Part shown: positions 20,705 through 30,866 of the stretch, piece by piece
Layout: each line of letters opens with the position of its first letter
Numbering within the stretch: the stretch's first letter is position 1
Assembly (NCBI GenBank): GCA_026260175.1
Contig: JAKCWW010004022.1
Span: 1 to 30,866, forward strand
DNA from: Reticulitermes lucifugus
Taxonomy: Eukaryota > Arthropoda > Insecta > Blattodea > Rhinotermitidae
Direction of reading: 5' to 3'
Length of the DNA stretch: 30,866 nt
Translations under genes and position numbers: made by a program
Notes under the pieces: model-generated
Database searches by the model: none
What the model was told of the DNA's origin: nothing
What the model saw: only the letters and a program-made list of their open reading frames with translations

Positions 20705-21186
20705 TAAGGCTCTATTATATGTTTCTGAACTGTTATGGGTTTATCATCAGCTCTGAATAGCGTAGTCACTCAGCTTCCTACAGTAAGTTGAAGTAGAGTG
20801 CCTTTCAAACATGCTTCGTATTCTAGAAGTCAGATATCCCAACTTGGTGTTTTTCAGTCACAAAAAGAAGATGCAGATTAAAGTCTATGATAGAATCGTT
20901 ACACAATCTTTGCCACTTGTCACCAGAATTATCCTACCGTTGGATGTAATACCATGTTTGGAGGTGAAAAAACATTGTACGTGACCCACAAATCAATAAA
21001 TCCTCAATGTCCTGCCTTTTACAGTTCATACAGCCCTAAAGAGATTTACACTGCCTGACATGAAGTTGAATTTTCTGCTGTATCAGACATGTTCTATTCC
21101 CATTGGTTTGATAAGAAATCTGGTATCCAAATTTGAATCAGTTAAAAGTGCAGGGCCCAGTTTTAACTTATAAAGACACTCTACAG
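20705..21186 (+). other. Intron D-E, end, with exon E acceptor
   Basis: Non-coding up to the acceptor ACTCTACAG (AG at 21185-21186), which has a branch-like TTAACT about 25 nt upstream and a modest pyrimidine tract. Confidence 0.55.
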
Positions 21187-21444
21187 GTTCCAACCAGTCA
21201 ACCAACGCGTCTGTTCAGCTTTATGAATCCACTGGCAGTCGACATCTGGCTGTATGTGTTGGCAGCCTATATTCTAGTCTCCATCACAATGTTCGTTGTG
21301 GCACGATTCTCACCATATGAATGGCACAATCCACATCCCTGTGATGTTGAGAATCATCTAGTGGAGAATCAGTTCTCACTGGCCAACAGCTTCTGGTTCA
21401 CCATTGGCACTCTTATGCAACAGGGATCAGACCTCAACCCAAAG
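21187..21444 (+). CDS. Kainate-type glutamate receptor, alternative pore exon E (Q form)
   Basis: 86 codons, phase 0. It starts VPTSQPTRLFSF and ends SDLNPK before GTAGTA. Layout matches exon D residue for residue: linker, M1 (DIWLYVLAAYILVSITMF), loop with FSPYEWHNPHP, pore loop NSFWFTIGTLMQQGSD. Residue 78, the Q/R site, is Gln (CAA, 21418-21420) and +4 is Asp (21430-21432), the usual calcium-permeable arrangement. It is 50/86 identical to D. A second donor CAG/GTAACC lies 9 nt downstream and would add Val-Val-Gln in frame. This exon gives the typical family sequence and is probably the default form. Confidence 0.95.
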
Positions 21445-21839
21445 GTAGTACAGGTAACCCCCTACATTCTGCAAGGCTCATGAGATAAGTTGATGGCTGA
21501 CTGATGATCTTGATAGTATGTCTGTTTAAAAAATATGAATTATGATATATGTGCTTCATAACTGAGACATCCCTATGTATTCTGACATTATGCATGTACA
21601 AGGTCAAAAACTAAAGATTTAATGTATGGGTGTGCATTGTTCCAGGTTTTTAGTTTAGAGGCAACAGTTTTGAGTCTTGGCTAGTGTTGATTGGATTCCA
21701 CATAACTGTAATTCCCTTAAATATATAAGATAGATTTTTAAACCAAAGAGTAATATTTTCAGGGTCATTTTCTTTTAGGTATAATTACAAATTCACACAG
21801 TTATAAATAATAATCAACTCTGAAAATAAATCGAATAAA
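21445..21839 (+). other. Intron after exon E, start
   Basis: Non-coding. The next receptor exon (pore end, M3 with SYTANLAAF) was looked for up to 30866 and not seen. Confidence 0.5.
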
Positions 21840-23050
21840 ATTAAAACCACAAAATAATTTAGCAACTTGGTACATAGTAAATTTGACACAGTTATCACAA
21901 TTTGTATGTTTCTTTCATTAAAGATATATTTCTAGCTACAGGTTTTGGCACATAACACAATAATCAGGCTAGCAAATTCATTTATGTAAGAATTTAACAT
22001 TGCCGGTAATCTTGTTATAACTAGGGATCCCAAGTTTTAGATGTATGTCTAGAATGCTTAAACTAAAGTGAAGTACTTGAAATAAGTAAAATGAAATTAT
22101 TTTTATGAATTCCTGTTACCATTCAGTCTTACAAAAATCTGCACCACTCATACCACTCATTATTGTTTTATTTGTGCATCACCCTACTGGTATTTAATAC
22201 TGCAGTATGTAATATATCTTCTTATAAACTTTGTTTTTAAGTTTTTAATGTCATAATATATGGTGAGGTTTGTTTGTGACCAGATCTACTGAACTGCCAA
22301 ATGGATCTTTTCAAGATAGACACTTTTAGGAATCTTATGGTTTGGCATTGTTAGCAGTTTTCTTTGCCTTTATGAATTCCTTCTCAAAACATTGTTTTTT
22401 AACATAAAAGCTAACATTAAAAAGTGACAGTGCTGCCTCAAGTGGAGGCCAAGGGAAGCTTCATATAGTTGGCATCCCCTTGAGGCAGGGCTGCCGATTT
22501 CAACGTTTTGTTTCTTATTTAAACGTGGTAGGAAGCTATTGTTTGTTATTTACATGTTCCTTCTGATCCATTGAACTCAGAAAGAAATTACCCAGCATCA
22601 AGCATTAGTAAGTAAAATGTTTAATGTTTGTTAAGCTTAAGATTCTGCAATTTTTGTTGATGAAATATTTCACTGTTTCTATGTGCGAATTATTCGCACG
22701 GGTACGACCAGTCTCTAACATTTTATTATCAGAGTGGACCACATATTTGAATGTCCTTTTTCTCTATCTATTTAATTTTGTTTGTGCAGCTTCCTGGGTG
22801 GAATTTTACTCTGTTATTTCAAGTATTTCATTCTACTTTAAGCAGTTTAAAAATTAAATGAATCCTAAAAAGCCTAGTTATTGCAGGACGATTAGCTATG
22901 TAAATTAACTATGTTCTTAATAACATATATTTGCTAGCCTGATGATGACATTTTAAGTTGAGTCATGTAGCTAGAAAGACATTAATATTAAAAAATATAC
23001 AAGTTCTGCTGTGTCAGATGTACTACAGTAAATTATATATTAATTTAAAT
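21840..23050. mobile_element. Diverged foldback repeat, 1.2 kb, with hammerhead-like ends
   Basis: Inverted arms at about 21840-22040 and 22875-23050 share TTTGCTAGCCTGAT and the GTAGCTAGAAA block, plus alignable flanks (CATACAAATTGTG/TATACAAGTTCTG and CCTAGTTATAACA/CCTAGTTATTGCA). The middle has no recognisable protein. The right-arm motif has stem I CTAGC/GCTAG (22934-22938, 22970-22974) and CTGATGA (22939-22945), but its GAAA is altered to GAGT. The left arm, on the minus strand, is also degenerate. Too old to be active. Confidence 0.6.
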
Positions 23051-23551
23051 GTCAAAATAGGATGCATCAAATAATGAATTTAACAACTTAGCATAAATGA
23101 AATGTAACTACAGGATGTCTTGCTTGCAATATTGGCATTAATATGATAATTGTTTTCCATTCTACAAAAATTTTAAAAGCATATATAATTAGAATATGCT
23201 GTTACAATATTTGTAACTTGACAGAGCCTTATCATAAATAATAAACAGGAAGAGGTTTTTGTGTTTTATATATACTTCACTATCTTTAAAAATATGGTGA
23301 CAGTGATTGCAACAATCAGAAATTTTAGTCTCTCAACTTACAATATTAAGTCACGTGGAAAACTGTTTTCTGTAATACAGAAATATAGATAATCATGCTA
23401 ATAGACATTAGGGTACAAGAACAGATAAAAAAAATGAAAATTTTTATTAAAATTAAAGTACCTTGCCATTCATATTCTAGGCTTTCACCTCTCCTTATAG
23501 AGTAAAAGTAAACATTACTACCTCTGCCACCACCACTACAACTACATCCGC
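23051..23551 (+). other. Downstream intron, nothing recognised
   Basis: Very AT-rich, no exon or element ends found. Confidence 0.4.

Positions 23552-23588
<37 letters not shown>
23552..23588. repeat. (TTA)n microsatellite
   Basis: Twelve TTA units, followed at 23600-23700 by loosely complementary CATCATTACCATC / GATGATAAAAATGATGG trinucleotide-like stretches. Confidence 0.95.
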
Positions 23589-24485
23589 GTGTTTATTCTG
23601 TTATCATCATTACCATCGTCATAATCAAGACTGAAGCAGTGATGACGATGATAAAAATGATGGTGATGTTTGTGATTATGATAACAACAATAATAGCAAG
23701 TATTGCTGTTTCAGTTTTAAAGCCTTTCCATTTTCATGATAGGTCTATAACATCATATATTATGAGCGTTGTTTAGTGTGGCACATGTTCAAGATCACAG
23801 GCGCCAAAAACTTGTCTCCAGTAGCTAAGCAGTGTGTTAATGCATACACAGTGGACTGTCCAGGCTCCAACCCACTGTGTACGTTCTGCAATGTCTGCTC
23901 ATATATGGGAAGTTGGAATTACGATAGTAGTGTCAAGAATAAATAAGCAATCAGCACACTTTGCAAAGAAACAAAATGTAAATGAATGGGGTTTTGCCGT
24001 TTTTCCGATTTGAGTAGGAAGGGAGACACTGACTTTATGCCTTATATGGTGTAATAAACCAGTATTTCTCAGCTGGTGGTTCACAGTTTAAATCCAGTAA
24101 ATTAAATGGAAAATTCCAGATATTTTGTACCAGAGCACTGTAATCTGCACCAACAATGCTGTAAGATCCTCAAAACTGTGTAATATCGTATTACAAGTAT
24201 TTACACAAATCTACCCACAGCAGGAAGAACAGTTTGTTCTTATAGCAAATGAATGCTACCCAAGTAATCAGTGACCAACCATTCTGTTCAGGATTATCCT
24301 TCAGTTTATGTAGAGTGCCTTTTGTGTATTTTATACCACATTTTTAATTTTGCAGACATAAATCTTTTCTGATGAAACAAAAAATTACATATAGTAGACC
24401 AAGAATGGAAAATTTTTTTAGAAATCTAGAGGCCGTCACAGCTTAAACATAGTGTTAACATTTATGAAATTGATTGTATTTTATT
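23589..24485 (+). other. Downstream intron, nothing recognised
   Basis: No exon found. The TGGTGGTTC at 24071 could spell Trp-Trp-Phe as in the receptor's M3 exon, but its flanks do not fit. Confidence 0.4.
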
Positions 24486-24720
24486 CATTAACATAGTGTA
24501 GTCGGTATTGTGACTAGGCTGTTTGCTGGATGACCCAGAGTTCGATTCCGGCAGGGGCAAGATATTTTCTCTTTTCAAGATGACCAGACTGGTTGGGGGT
24601 CCAGCAAGCCTCCTTTTCAGTAGGTACTGGCTGTTCTTTCCAGGGCATACAGGTGACCACTTTCATCTATTTAGTGCTGAGGCTAGAGCAGGGCTGCTGA
24701 GGGACAACTTTATCTTTTAG
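24486..24720 (+). repeat. tRNA-derived SINE
   Basis: A tRNA-like head with GTAGTCGGTATTGTGACTAGG (A-box region) and AGAGTTCGATTCCGGCAGG (B-box) about 40 nt later, followed by a body with no coding sense. The 3' boundary is approximate. Confidence 0.65.
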
Positions 24721-25056
24721 CACTAGTTGCATCAACACTAAGAACTTTTCCCTCCATAGCTTTTTATTGCATCAGTAATATTTTAAAATTGAATTTTAAA
24801 ATTTTCTATGGTAATTACTTTTGTGCTATAAAAATTAATATAAGTAATTCTGTTTATTCATCATACTGTACATATTGTACTTTTGTTTGTTGAAATAATA
24901 AGTTCTGCGCAGTAATCGATGTAGTATTATCACTTTATAAGAAAGTAAATAATAGTGTTCATAAGCTATTTCCAACTTCCTATATATTCTCTATATTAAA
25001 ATAAGCACCCCTATCATCTAAGTTTCATGTCTATTCTGATAGGAGCATGGCTTGTA
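24721..25056 (+). other. Downstream intron, nothing recognised
   Basis: AT-rich, no feature recognised. Confidence 0.4.
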
Positions 25057-25480
25057 TTCTATTGTGTGTTGCTAGTTCACGGAACATCCCATTGTGTATC
25101 ACTAGTTCACAGAATATCCCATGTGTACTGCTAATTCACAGAACAGCCCATTGTGTATTGCTAATTCACAGAATATCCTGCTGTGTACTGCTAGTTCACA
25201 GAACGTCCCATTGTGTATTGCTGGTTCACAGAAAATCCCACTGGGTATTGCTAGTTTACGGAAGTCTAATTGTGTATTGCTAGTTCACAGAAAGTCCCAT
25301 CGTGTACTGCTAATTCACAGAAAGCACCATTGTGTCTTGCTAGTTTACAGAAAATCTCATTGTTTATTATTGGTTCACAGTTAGTTACATTAAACTGCTA
25401 GTTACAGGAAATTTCTTGTGTGTTCTGGTTTATAGAAAGTTTCAGTGTCTGTTGCTGGTTCGCAGATAATTTTAGTTGTC
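25057..25480. repeat. 30-nt minisatellite, about 14 copies
   Basis: The unit is about CCATTGTGTATTGCTAGTTC then ACAGAAAATC. Copies from about 25057 to 25370 are regular; the last three or four are degraded and indel-bearing. Because the unit is 30 nt, two frames stay open and give Cys/Leu/Ser-rich 10-residue repeats (SQNIPLCIAS-type). Indels between copies and lack of start or splice context argue against a protein. Confidence 0.9.
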
Positions 25481-26716
25481 ATTCCAAAGTTTATGTAAAT
25501 ATTCCCCAAAATATATTTTTTGGAGTTTGTCATCACCAGTTGTCCTTATAAGAATTAAAAATAAATTTGAAAAACCTGTCACATCTGGGCATTTGAAGCC
25601 TCTTTTCTGTTGTGAGCAATGCTGCTGAGATTAATAATTGTATGTATTTGGTAAAACTGAGGAAGTTTCTCCTTCAAAAATATTTTGATCCAAGTGGTGT
25701 AAAAGACAGTATCTCAAGTTACACATTTACTACCAATAGTGCTTCAAACGGTATGAAAATAACAGGTGCATCATGAGTGTATTTTATCCTGCAGCACATA
25801 GTGAACCAAGTGTCTACTGCTCATTATGAGTAAGCATAATTGTAGATAGAAATTGCATTTTTACGGTGTGACGTAGGACTGTGGTGCAAAATTTAATTGT
25901 AGTAACAGCTGAAATGTATTAATGGCTGCTTACCTTGTAATGAAAGTGGAATTACTTTTTAGTATTTATTAGATATTTCCGAATTATGTCTTTTGTCTGT
26001 AAGGAGGTTACAGTCATCCAGTCATCTGTCTGATTTAAGGACCTCTGTTTACTAAAACGCAAAATAAATGTTGTACCGTGGTTTGAGACACTTCAAGTCT
26101 TACAGGTATTATTTCCATAGGCTTAATACTTTAGTGGAGAAAAACTTGTTATTTCTAATTAATTTTGAATGCAATTTAAGGACAAGAGTTTGACAAATAT
26201 TAGAATCTTATAAAGTAGTTAAGTGTTATCTAACGTTCCTTTCGGTTCTGTGCACTAATAGAATCTTGATAATTAGTGTTATAACATTCAAAATATTGTG
26301 TCCGATTTTCAGTGTAAAACTTAAGTCTTATATTCTGGTGTAAATAATAAAATCTTCACGTATGTTTTATATAAGGGATCTGGAATATTAAGAGCTCTTC
26401 TTTAAACGAAATTAATAGTTAAATATGAGCTGGATGGAGTGAGATTTGTTTCTTTGTATCTGAAATGTGGCAATATTCCTAAAAATTTTTGGTTTTAAAT
26501 TAATAACATAATCTGTACTTGTGTTACTTAAAATTTTAACATCACATTAATTCCATGTTGAATGTATTAACACAAATGCACATGAACAAGATTTGATTCC
26601 CAGTCTTGTAACTACTTACTCTAACAGTCCGAAATGAATTTCGCTCACAATCTTCCTGTAGTGTGATTTCTTGTTTAAAAAAAGGCTAAATGGCTTGAGG
26701 TGTTGAGGTTTCGCAA
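25481..26716 (+). other. Downstream intron, nothing recognised
   Basis: About 1.2 kb of AT-rich sequence without exons, RNA genes or element ends I can support. Confidence 0.4.
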
Positions 26717-28027
26717 TACAGGTCACCGTGAAATGGCGGAAGGTATCAGCTGATCCAATAATGGGCGCCTCCTACTTACAATAGGTGTTCGAAGTGGCTT
26801 CCGTCAATTTACACAGACGGCAGTGCGGCTCAGTGCTTTCTGTCGAATACGTCTTAATAATCTGGCATCGAACTTTGTCACAGCTGCCCCTATTCTTGCG
26901 ACGAGCCCCTGGAAGAACAACGTAAGCGTGCCTCTTCAGGTGTCCATACAGGACGAAGTCTATCGGATTTTAATCCAGTGACCGAGGAAACCTTGCAGGC
27001 TGCCCTATATGTCCAGTCTCCATCTTCCTGAATGTGTCGCGCTCAAACACTGCCGGACATCTTCCCCATATTTTGCTAGAGCTCCGTCGTTCTAAAACCA
27101 CAACCTCACAGCTAGAGGCAGCCCCTGTAAAACACTTCCCAGAAAATTACGGTATTATTCAATAGTCGGGCTGTCATGTAGCAGATAGGGTCCAAGACAA
27201 TGTCTCCAACGATGCCAGCCTCAACATTGACCCTAAAGTGAAGCTGATACCCACGTTCGCGGATAGCTAGAGGATTATCCTGCGTCCAGAGGTGATTGTT
27301 GTGGACTTGAACACACCGTCACACATAAAACACGCTCCGTCTGCCCATAATGGTGTGTAAAATTGGGTCATCCGCGGTAAGTTGATGTAGCCATTAGACA
27401 AATTGCATCGGTGGAGTACAATCGTCTGGAAACAGACGTGCGCTCCTCTACTAACGGTGTGGATACAGTTGATCGTTACGAAGTACTTCGAGGACCGTCG
27501 GTACAGGCAGTCCCAATTGTTATAAGTGCCCCCTTGGCCCTCTTTCCACAGCTGCAATTATGACATATTTCATTGGCTGGTCTTTGCACAGCCCGTGGGC
27601 AACCTGCTTTCACAAGTACCATAGTTGTTAAAGTTCCCTTTTTTACGGAGACACCGCTCCAATCATCGAAACACATTAGCGTTTGGTTACTTCGGCCGGT
27701 ATAACGTAGCTCGTAGCGCCGAGCAATAGCATCAGCTCGACTATTACAGGCACCGAGGGACAAGTGCATGGCGTAGTATTCGGCGTGTGTCTTTAATGGT
27801 CATTCGATCACAATTGAGCCATATTGTGCTTTGTGTGTTTTAGTACACCCCACAACGCGCTTAATCTTCGTGACAAGATTGCTCTGAAGTATGTTACCCC
27901 GTCTGGTGGTGCCATGTATTTCGAAAACTGAACGTCTCAGAACATGTGTTGTGTCATGTTTTCCACTAATTTTTAAGGAGGGATCACATTATGGAGTGCT
28001 TATATGCTAATTTATTTTCACTCTGTA
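26717..28027 (-). mobile_element. Full-length but dead mariner-type transposon
   Basis: About 1.3 kb. The right end reads inward TACAGAGTGAAAATAAATTA; the left end starts TACAGGTCACCGTGAAAT; TA is present at both ends. The interior is much richer in GC than the flanks. The termini match only loosely, so the ends are approximate. It carries the transposase pseudogene below on the minus strand. Confidence 0.75.
26790..27780 (-). pseudogene. Tc1/mariner-type DDE transposase, frameshifted
   Basis: On the minus strand, pieces in three frames run in the right order: MHLSLGACNSRADAIARRYE (HTH-like N-terminus, near 27769); MTQFYTPLWADGACFMCDGV (first catalytic D region, near 27350); WTQDNPLAIRERGYQLHF and NVEAGIVGDIVLDP; SLDxNPIDFVLYGHLKRHAY (the NP-DF-LWGHLK landmark); and TEATSNTY near the C-terminus. 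Stops and frameshifts separate them, and the stretch with the second catalytic D is missing or degraded. A relic, not a host gene. Confidence 0.8.
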
Positions 28028-28466
28028 TATGTTTCCAGTTAGAACATAATTTATTTTGAAGCATAAGTACTCTTTCTTACAAACATTAAGTAGCAAAAAT
28101 AGCTTTCCATGCAATTTGAAATGTTAGCATTACAGAAGTTCTTTGTTACAATGCATTATGTTAGACATTGCCCATTTTCTGAATTACGTACCTTTAAACG
28201 CCACGTTTTGTGAACTGGTACTCCTCCCACGTCTGCATGACTGGTTTCCTTTTTGCTGGAGTTTTAGGATGCTGAAAAAGGGCAGTGTGATAACTAACAT
28301 TCACATATAGTATTTGAAGGGTCTCAGGTTCGATCTCCCCTACAGACACACGTATAACCAACCCTCAGATCGTGGTGTATAGGCCTATATCAAATATATC
28401 TCAGACAATGAATTCAACTTAACTGTGGTGGAATGGATCATCCATATACGAAGACCTGTACAGTAC
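28028..28466 (+). other. Downstream intron; possible tRNA-like remnant
   Basis: Mostly featureless. CAGGTTCGATCTCCCC at 28326 is a B-box-like word and may be the remnant of a SINE, but I see no convincing A-box. Confidence 0.3.
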
Positions 28467-28700
28467 ACAAAATTTCAGGCTTCCGGCGCTGTGTAGTTAC
28501 GGCCTTCGTTTTTCTGCGAGGTTGCGCGGTAAAGGTAGTAAATGGTTGGGACGTTTCGGGACAACGTTTCGGTCCCACCTTCAAGGGTGAAGCAGTCCAA
28601 GAAACATTATTCTTGGACTGCTTGACCCTTGAAGATGGGATCGTTACCGAAACATCAATAACCAGCTACCAACCTACGCCGCGCAACATCCTAGAAGAGT
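28467..28700. repeat. Interspersed repeat family X, palindromic copy
   Basis: GTTTCGGTCCCACCTTCAAG (28566) through AGTCCAAGAA (28603) is the inverse of TTCTTGGACTGCTTGACCCT (28610) through CCGAAAC (28654), a hairpin of about 40 bp with a 6-nt loop. The outer ends resemble the TGGGATGTTACGCCG head of the family in opposite orientations. The 119-codon frame running through it is not a gene. Confidence 0.75.
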
Positions 28701-28837
28701 GCAAACCTGTACAGAATGATAAGCAATTTTTATATTGTAACTTTCCTACAATTTTATGTGATAATTTAGTGGTAATCTGCAGTTGTAAATGAAGATTGCT
28801 GTCAACAAACGTAAGTGGTGCAGTTTTGTTAATATCA

Positions 28838-28890
28838 GCAGCTACATGTTTTAGCTCGGTCAAAAAACCGTCATCAGGCCTGAATACAAA
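28838..28890 (-). ncRNA. Degenerate hammerhead-like motif, minus strand
   Basis: The minus strand has CTGATGA (28877-28871), then a CGGT/ACCG hairpin, then AGCTAAAACATGTAGC. The core GAAA is AAAA with extra bases before it, and stem I is only about 3 bp. It probably derives from the same repeat type as the 3437-3478 motif and is unlikely to cleave. Confidence 0.4.
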
Positions 28891-30228
28891 TTATCACACA
28901 GGGCACTACAATTAAATTGGTAAGCATCGCAGTCTCCTTTCTATCGCTGTAACAACATAGAAATATTTTACTTGATTACTGAAATTCCATGTTTTATACC
29001 TAATTAGATAAAATAGGTTAAAACATTACAATATTTAATAATGAAAATATTATTTAGCAGACAGCCGAAATAAGATTAAAAATATGTAACCTACATATTC
29101 GACAGGGAAATTATGTTTTTGAATGACTGTCGGGTGTTCTAAAAGATCGCGTATTTTGTTCTGTTCTAGTTAATGGAATCTAGAAAAGCATTAGAATACT
29201 AAATTTTAAAGGATATTCCTTATTTCGGCCCTTTGCTATATAATAATCTAACTATTAATATCGTGATATTTTAATCTATATGTCATGTTATATGTAACAC
29301 GTGTGGAATGCCAGTAATTAAACACAACAGGTTTCTACGTATGTGATAACAGTGGGAGAAAGAAATGAGATCTTGATACTTTTCCAAATTTAATTTAATT
29401 CCTGTGTATGATATTTTTATACTGACCTGGTGATGGTTCATTTAGTGAGTTGAAATGTGTACCCGATGATACAAATAAAACTGCCACATGTATGCTATTT
29501 TGACTGTAATCTTTACTTGCAAGTGTACCTAACACTATAGGATGTTCCACAGAAAGACAAATCTGAAGGTTTATTCTTCTTAGTGGCTGATGTTTACCAC
29601 CACAGTTTCAACTTTGCCCTTCATATCCACATAATCGTTGTCTGTTCCTCATTTTTATACTTTACCTCAGTCTCTGTAGAGGCAGGCCTGTGGTTTTCAT
29701 AGCTGAATGTTGAACCCTCTTGTGACTTTGCATGTTTTTGTTAAAATAAGCACCTGTTACTTTACCTTTTATCAGAATATTGTCCTATCATAATCAAGGT
29801 ATCTCATAATCTCTTGGTTCGTTTCTGTCATTTTATAGTAAATGCATCCATTTCTATCTTTCTTTAAATACCATGCATGTGTGAGGGTGGCATCTATTTT
29901 TACTGCACTGTCGATACTTTTGTTCCTGTTAAGCATCCTTTCTTTGTTAAGTGTGTTAGATAGTGATTGTGTATTGCAAAGGGTGCTTATTTTAAGAAAG
30001 GTGTGCAAAGGGTTACTTGTAAAACCTTACTCTGAGGAATTAAACGTCAATTACACTTTCTAGTATTTATTCTGAACATGAAAATAAGTCAATTTTATAT
30101 ACTAGTCCCGATTTATTTGCTGAAACGATCTTTTATATAAAGTTGTCATAAGAGCTAAGGTCTCTTTTAAGCTGGTCACTAACCACAAGAGGTAGAAAGC
30201 TTTAAAGTTGTATTATTAAGAATAATTT
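28891..30228 (+). other. Downstream intron, nothing recognised
   Basis: AT-rich. A CCTGGTGATGG...GAAATGTGTACC pattern at about 29426-29464 is loosely like the degenerate motif at 17954 but too poor to call. Frames at 29772-30063 show no domain. Confidence 0.35.
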
Positions 30229-30256
30229 AATAATAATAATGATGATAATAATAATA
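30229..30256. repeat. (AAT)n microsatellite
   Basis: AAT units with two GAT interruptions. Confidence 0.9.
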
Positions 30257-30866
30257 AGTATATAAATGACCTCATTTATACAATTTTGTGAGTTGGGAAA
30301 AGTGGTTCAGTTGATGAATTGATTTTGCCTTTTTAAATACACTATCACTTTAGAGCAGATTCGTTTACGAAGAATCACATGTTATCATAATATTGGTATA
30401 ATTTAAGACTTTCTGGGCAATCAACCACATCACCATGGAAAAAGAAAAGTATTTGTTGGCCTGTGTATGCTACCTATTCACACGTTAAATTGCCAATTGC
30501 CAACTTCTGTTAACCTATGTCCAGTGTAGTAATAGGGTATTTACATGTAATTTCTCTGTTGTTGCTGCTGTGTATATGTGTGTTTTTGTGTGTGCACTTG
30601 CTTTGTTGCATCCAATCACGCCAGGCTTCCCCCAGAGTACTTTTCTTCATGTTTCGAATTTTTAGGTACCAAATGGGCCAACCCAGTACAAGCTGGTTTT
30701 AGCACACTCCTCTCTGTATGGATGCATGTGATCACTCGTGAAGGCATTACTGCATAAAATTGCCATTAGAACTTAATTTTATGACTATTCATTATTATGT
30801 GACCATTCATTCATTCATTCTGTAGTCTGTCTTACGACAGGTCAGTAGCCTCTTCCAAAGCGAGTT
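30257..30866 (+). other. Window end, nothing recognised
   Basis: No exon recognised; CATT repeats at about 30807-30820. The remaining receptor exons must lie beyond the window end if they are on this scaffold. Confidence 0.4.

Noticed and set aside
20706..20760. Minus-strand CTGATGA...GAAAC as another hammerhead
   Set aside because: Stem I does not pair and stem II is only about 3 bp.
24061..24090. TGGTGGTTC as the Trp-Trp-Phe of the next receptor exon
   Set aside because: The surrounding frame has stops and none of the expected conserved residues before or after.
25047..25384. Cys/Leu-rich repeat protein
   Set aside because: It is the translation of a minisatellite with indels between copies.
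28433..28792. 119-codon plus-strand frame
   Set aside because: It runs through the palindromic family X repeat and shows no host protein domain.

Overview
The window looks like insect genomic DNA, most likely from a large-genome insect of the cockroach/termite type. That guess rests on very long AT-rich introns, many decayed DNA transposons and tRNA-like SINEs, and repeat families I associate with Blattodea; the taxon is inferred, not proven. There are no bacterial-style operons and no convincing tRNA or rRNA gene. Only about 1.03 kb of the 30.9 kb can be read as coding.

The coding part is the middle of one plus-strand gene for an ionotropic glutamate receptor of the kainate class. Five exons are recognisable: A (3926-4129), B (10705-10908), C (15686-15790), D (18496-18753) and E (21187-21444). 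A and B encode the same stretch of the S1 half of the glutamate-binding domain. They are exactly the same length (204 nt, 68 codons), start and end in phase 0, and align without gaps at 35/68 identical residues. C is single-copy and supplies the end of S1 with the glutamate-binding Thr and Arg. D and E both encode the S1-M1 linker, M1, the M1-M2 loop and the pore loop. They too are equal in length (258 nt, 86 codons), phase 0 at both ends, and 50/86 identical without gaps. The order A-B-C-D-E with a single C fits two separate exon duplications giving two sets of alternative, probably mutually exclusive exons, so up to four receptors: ligand-site A or B, times pore D or E.

The most interesting point is that D and E differ at the Q/R site of the pore. 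E has Gln (CAA) with Asp at +4; D has a genomically encoded Arg (CGG) with Gly at +4. In vertebrate AMPA and kainate receptors the Q-to-R switch is made by RNA editing and controls calcium permeability and polyamine block. Here exon choice could make the same switch. Exon D also has a poor, purine-rich acceptor region containing two consensus-like 5' splice sites, which suggests tight control. The exons for the amino-terminal domain (5') and for M3, S2, M4 and the C-tail (3') are not seen in the window.

Region by region: 1-3925 is intron or upstream sequence with a SINE, a pogo/Tigger-like MITE, a LINE tail and a long foldback element. 4130-10704 is the A-B intron. 10909-15685 is the B-C intron, with a Penelope-like hammerhead motif and a GC-rich patch. 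15791-18495 is the C-D intron, with a hAT MITE and another foldback. 18754-21186 is the D-E intron, with a deleted mariner-type transposon and a hairpin holding an assembly gap. 21445-30866 lies downstream, with a foldback repeat, a 30-nt minisatellite and a decayed mariner-type transposase. Several foldback or single-arm repeats carry hammerhead-ribozyme-like motifs, one with every core element present.
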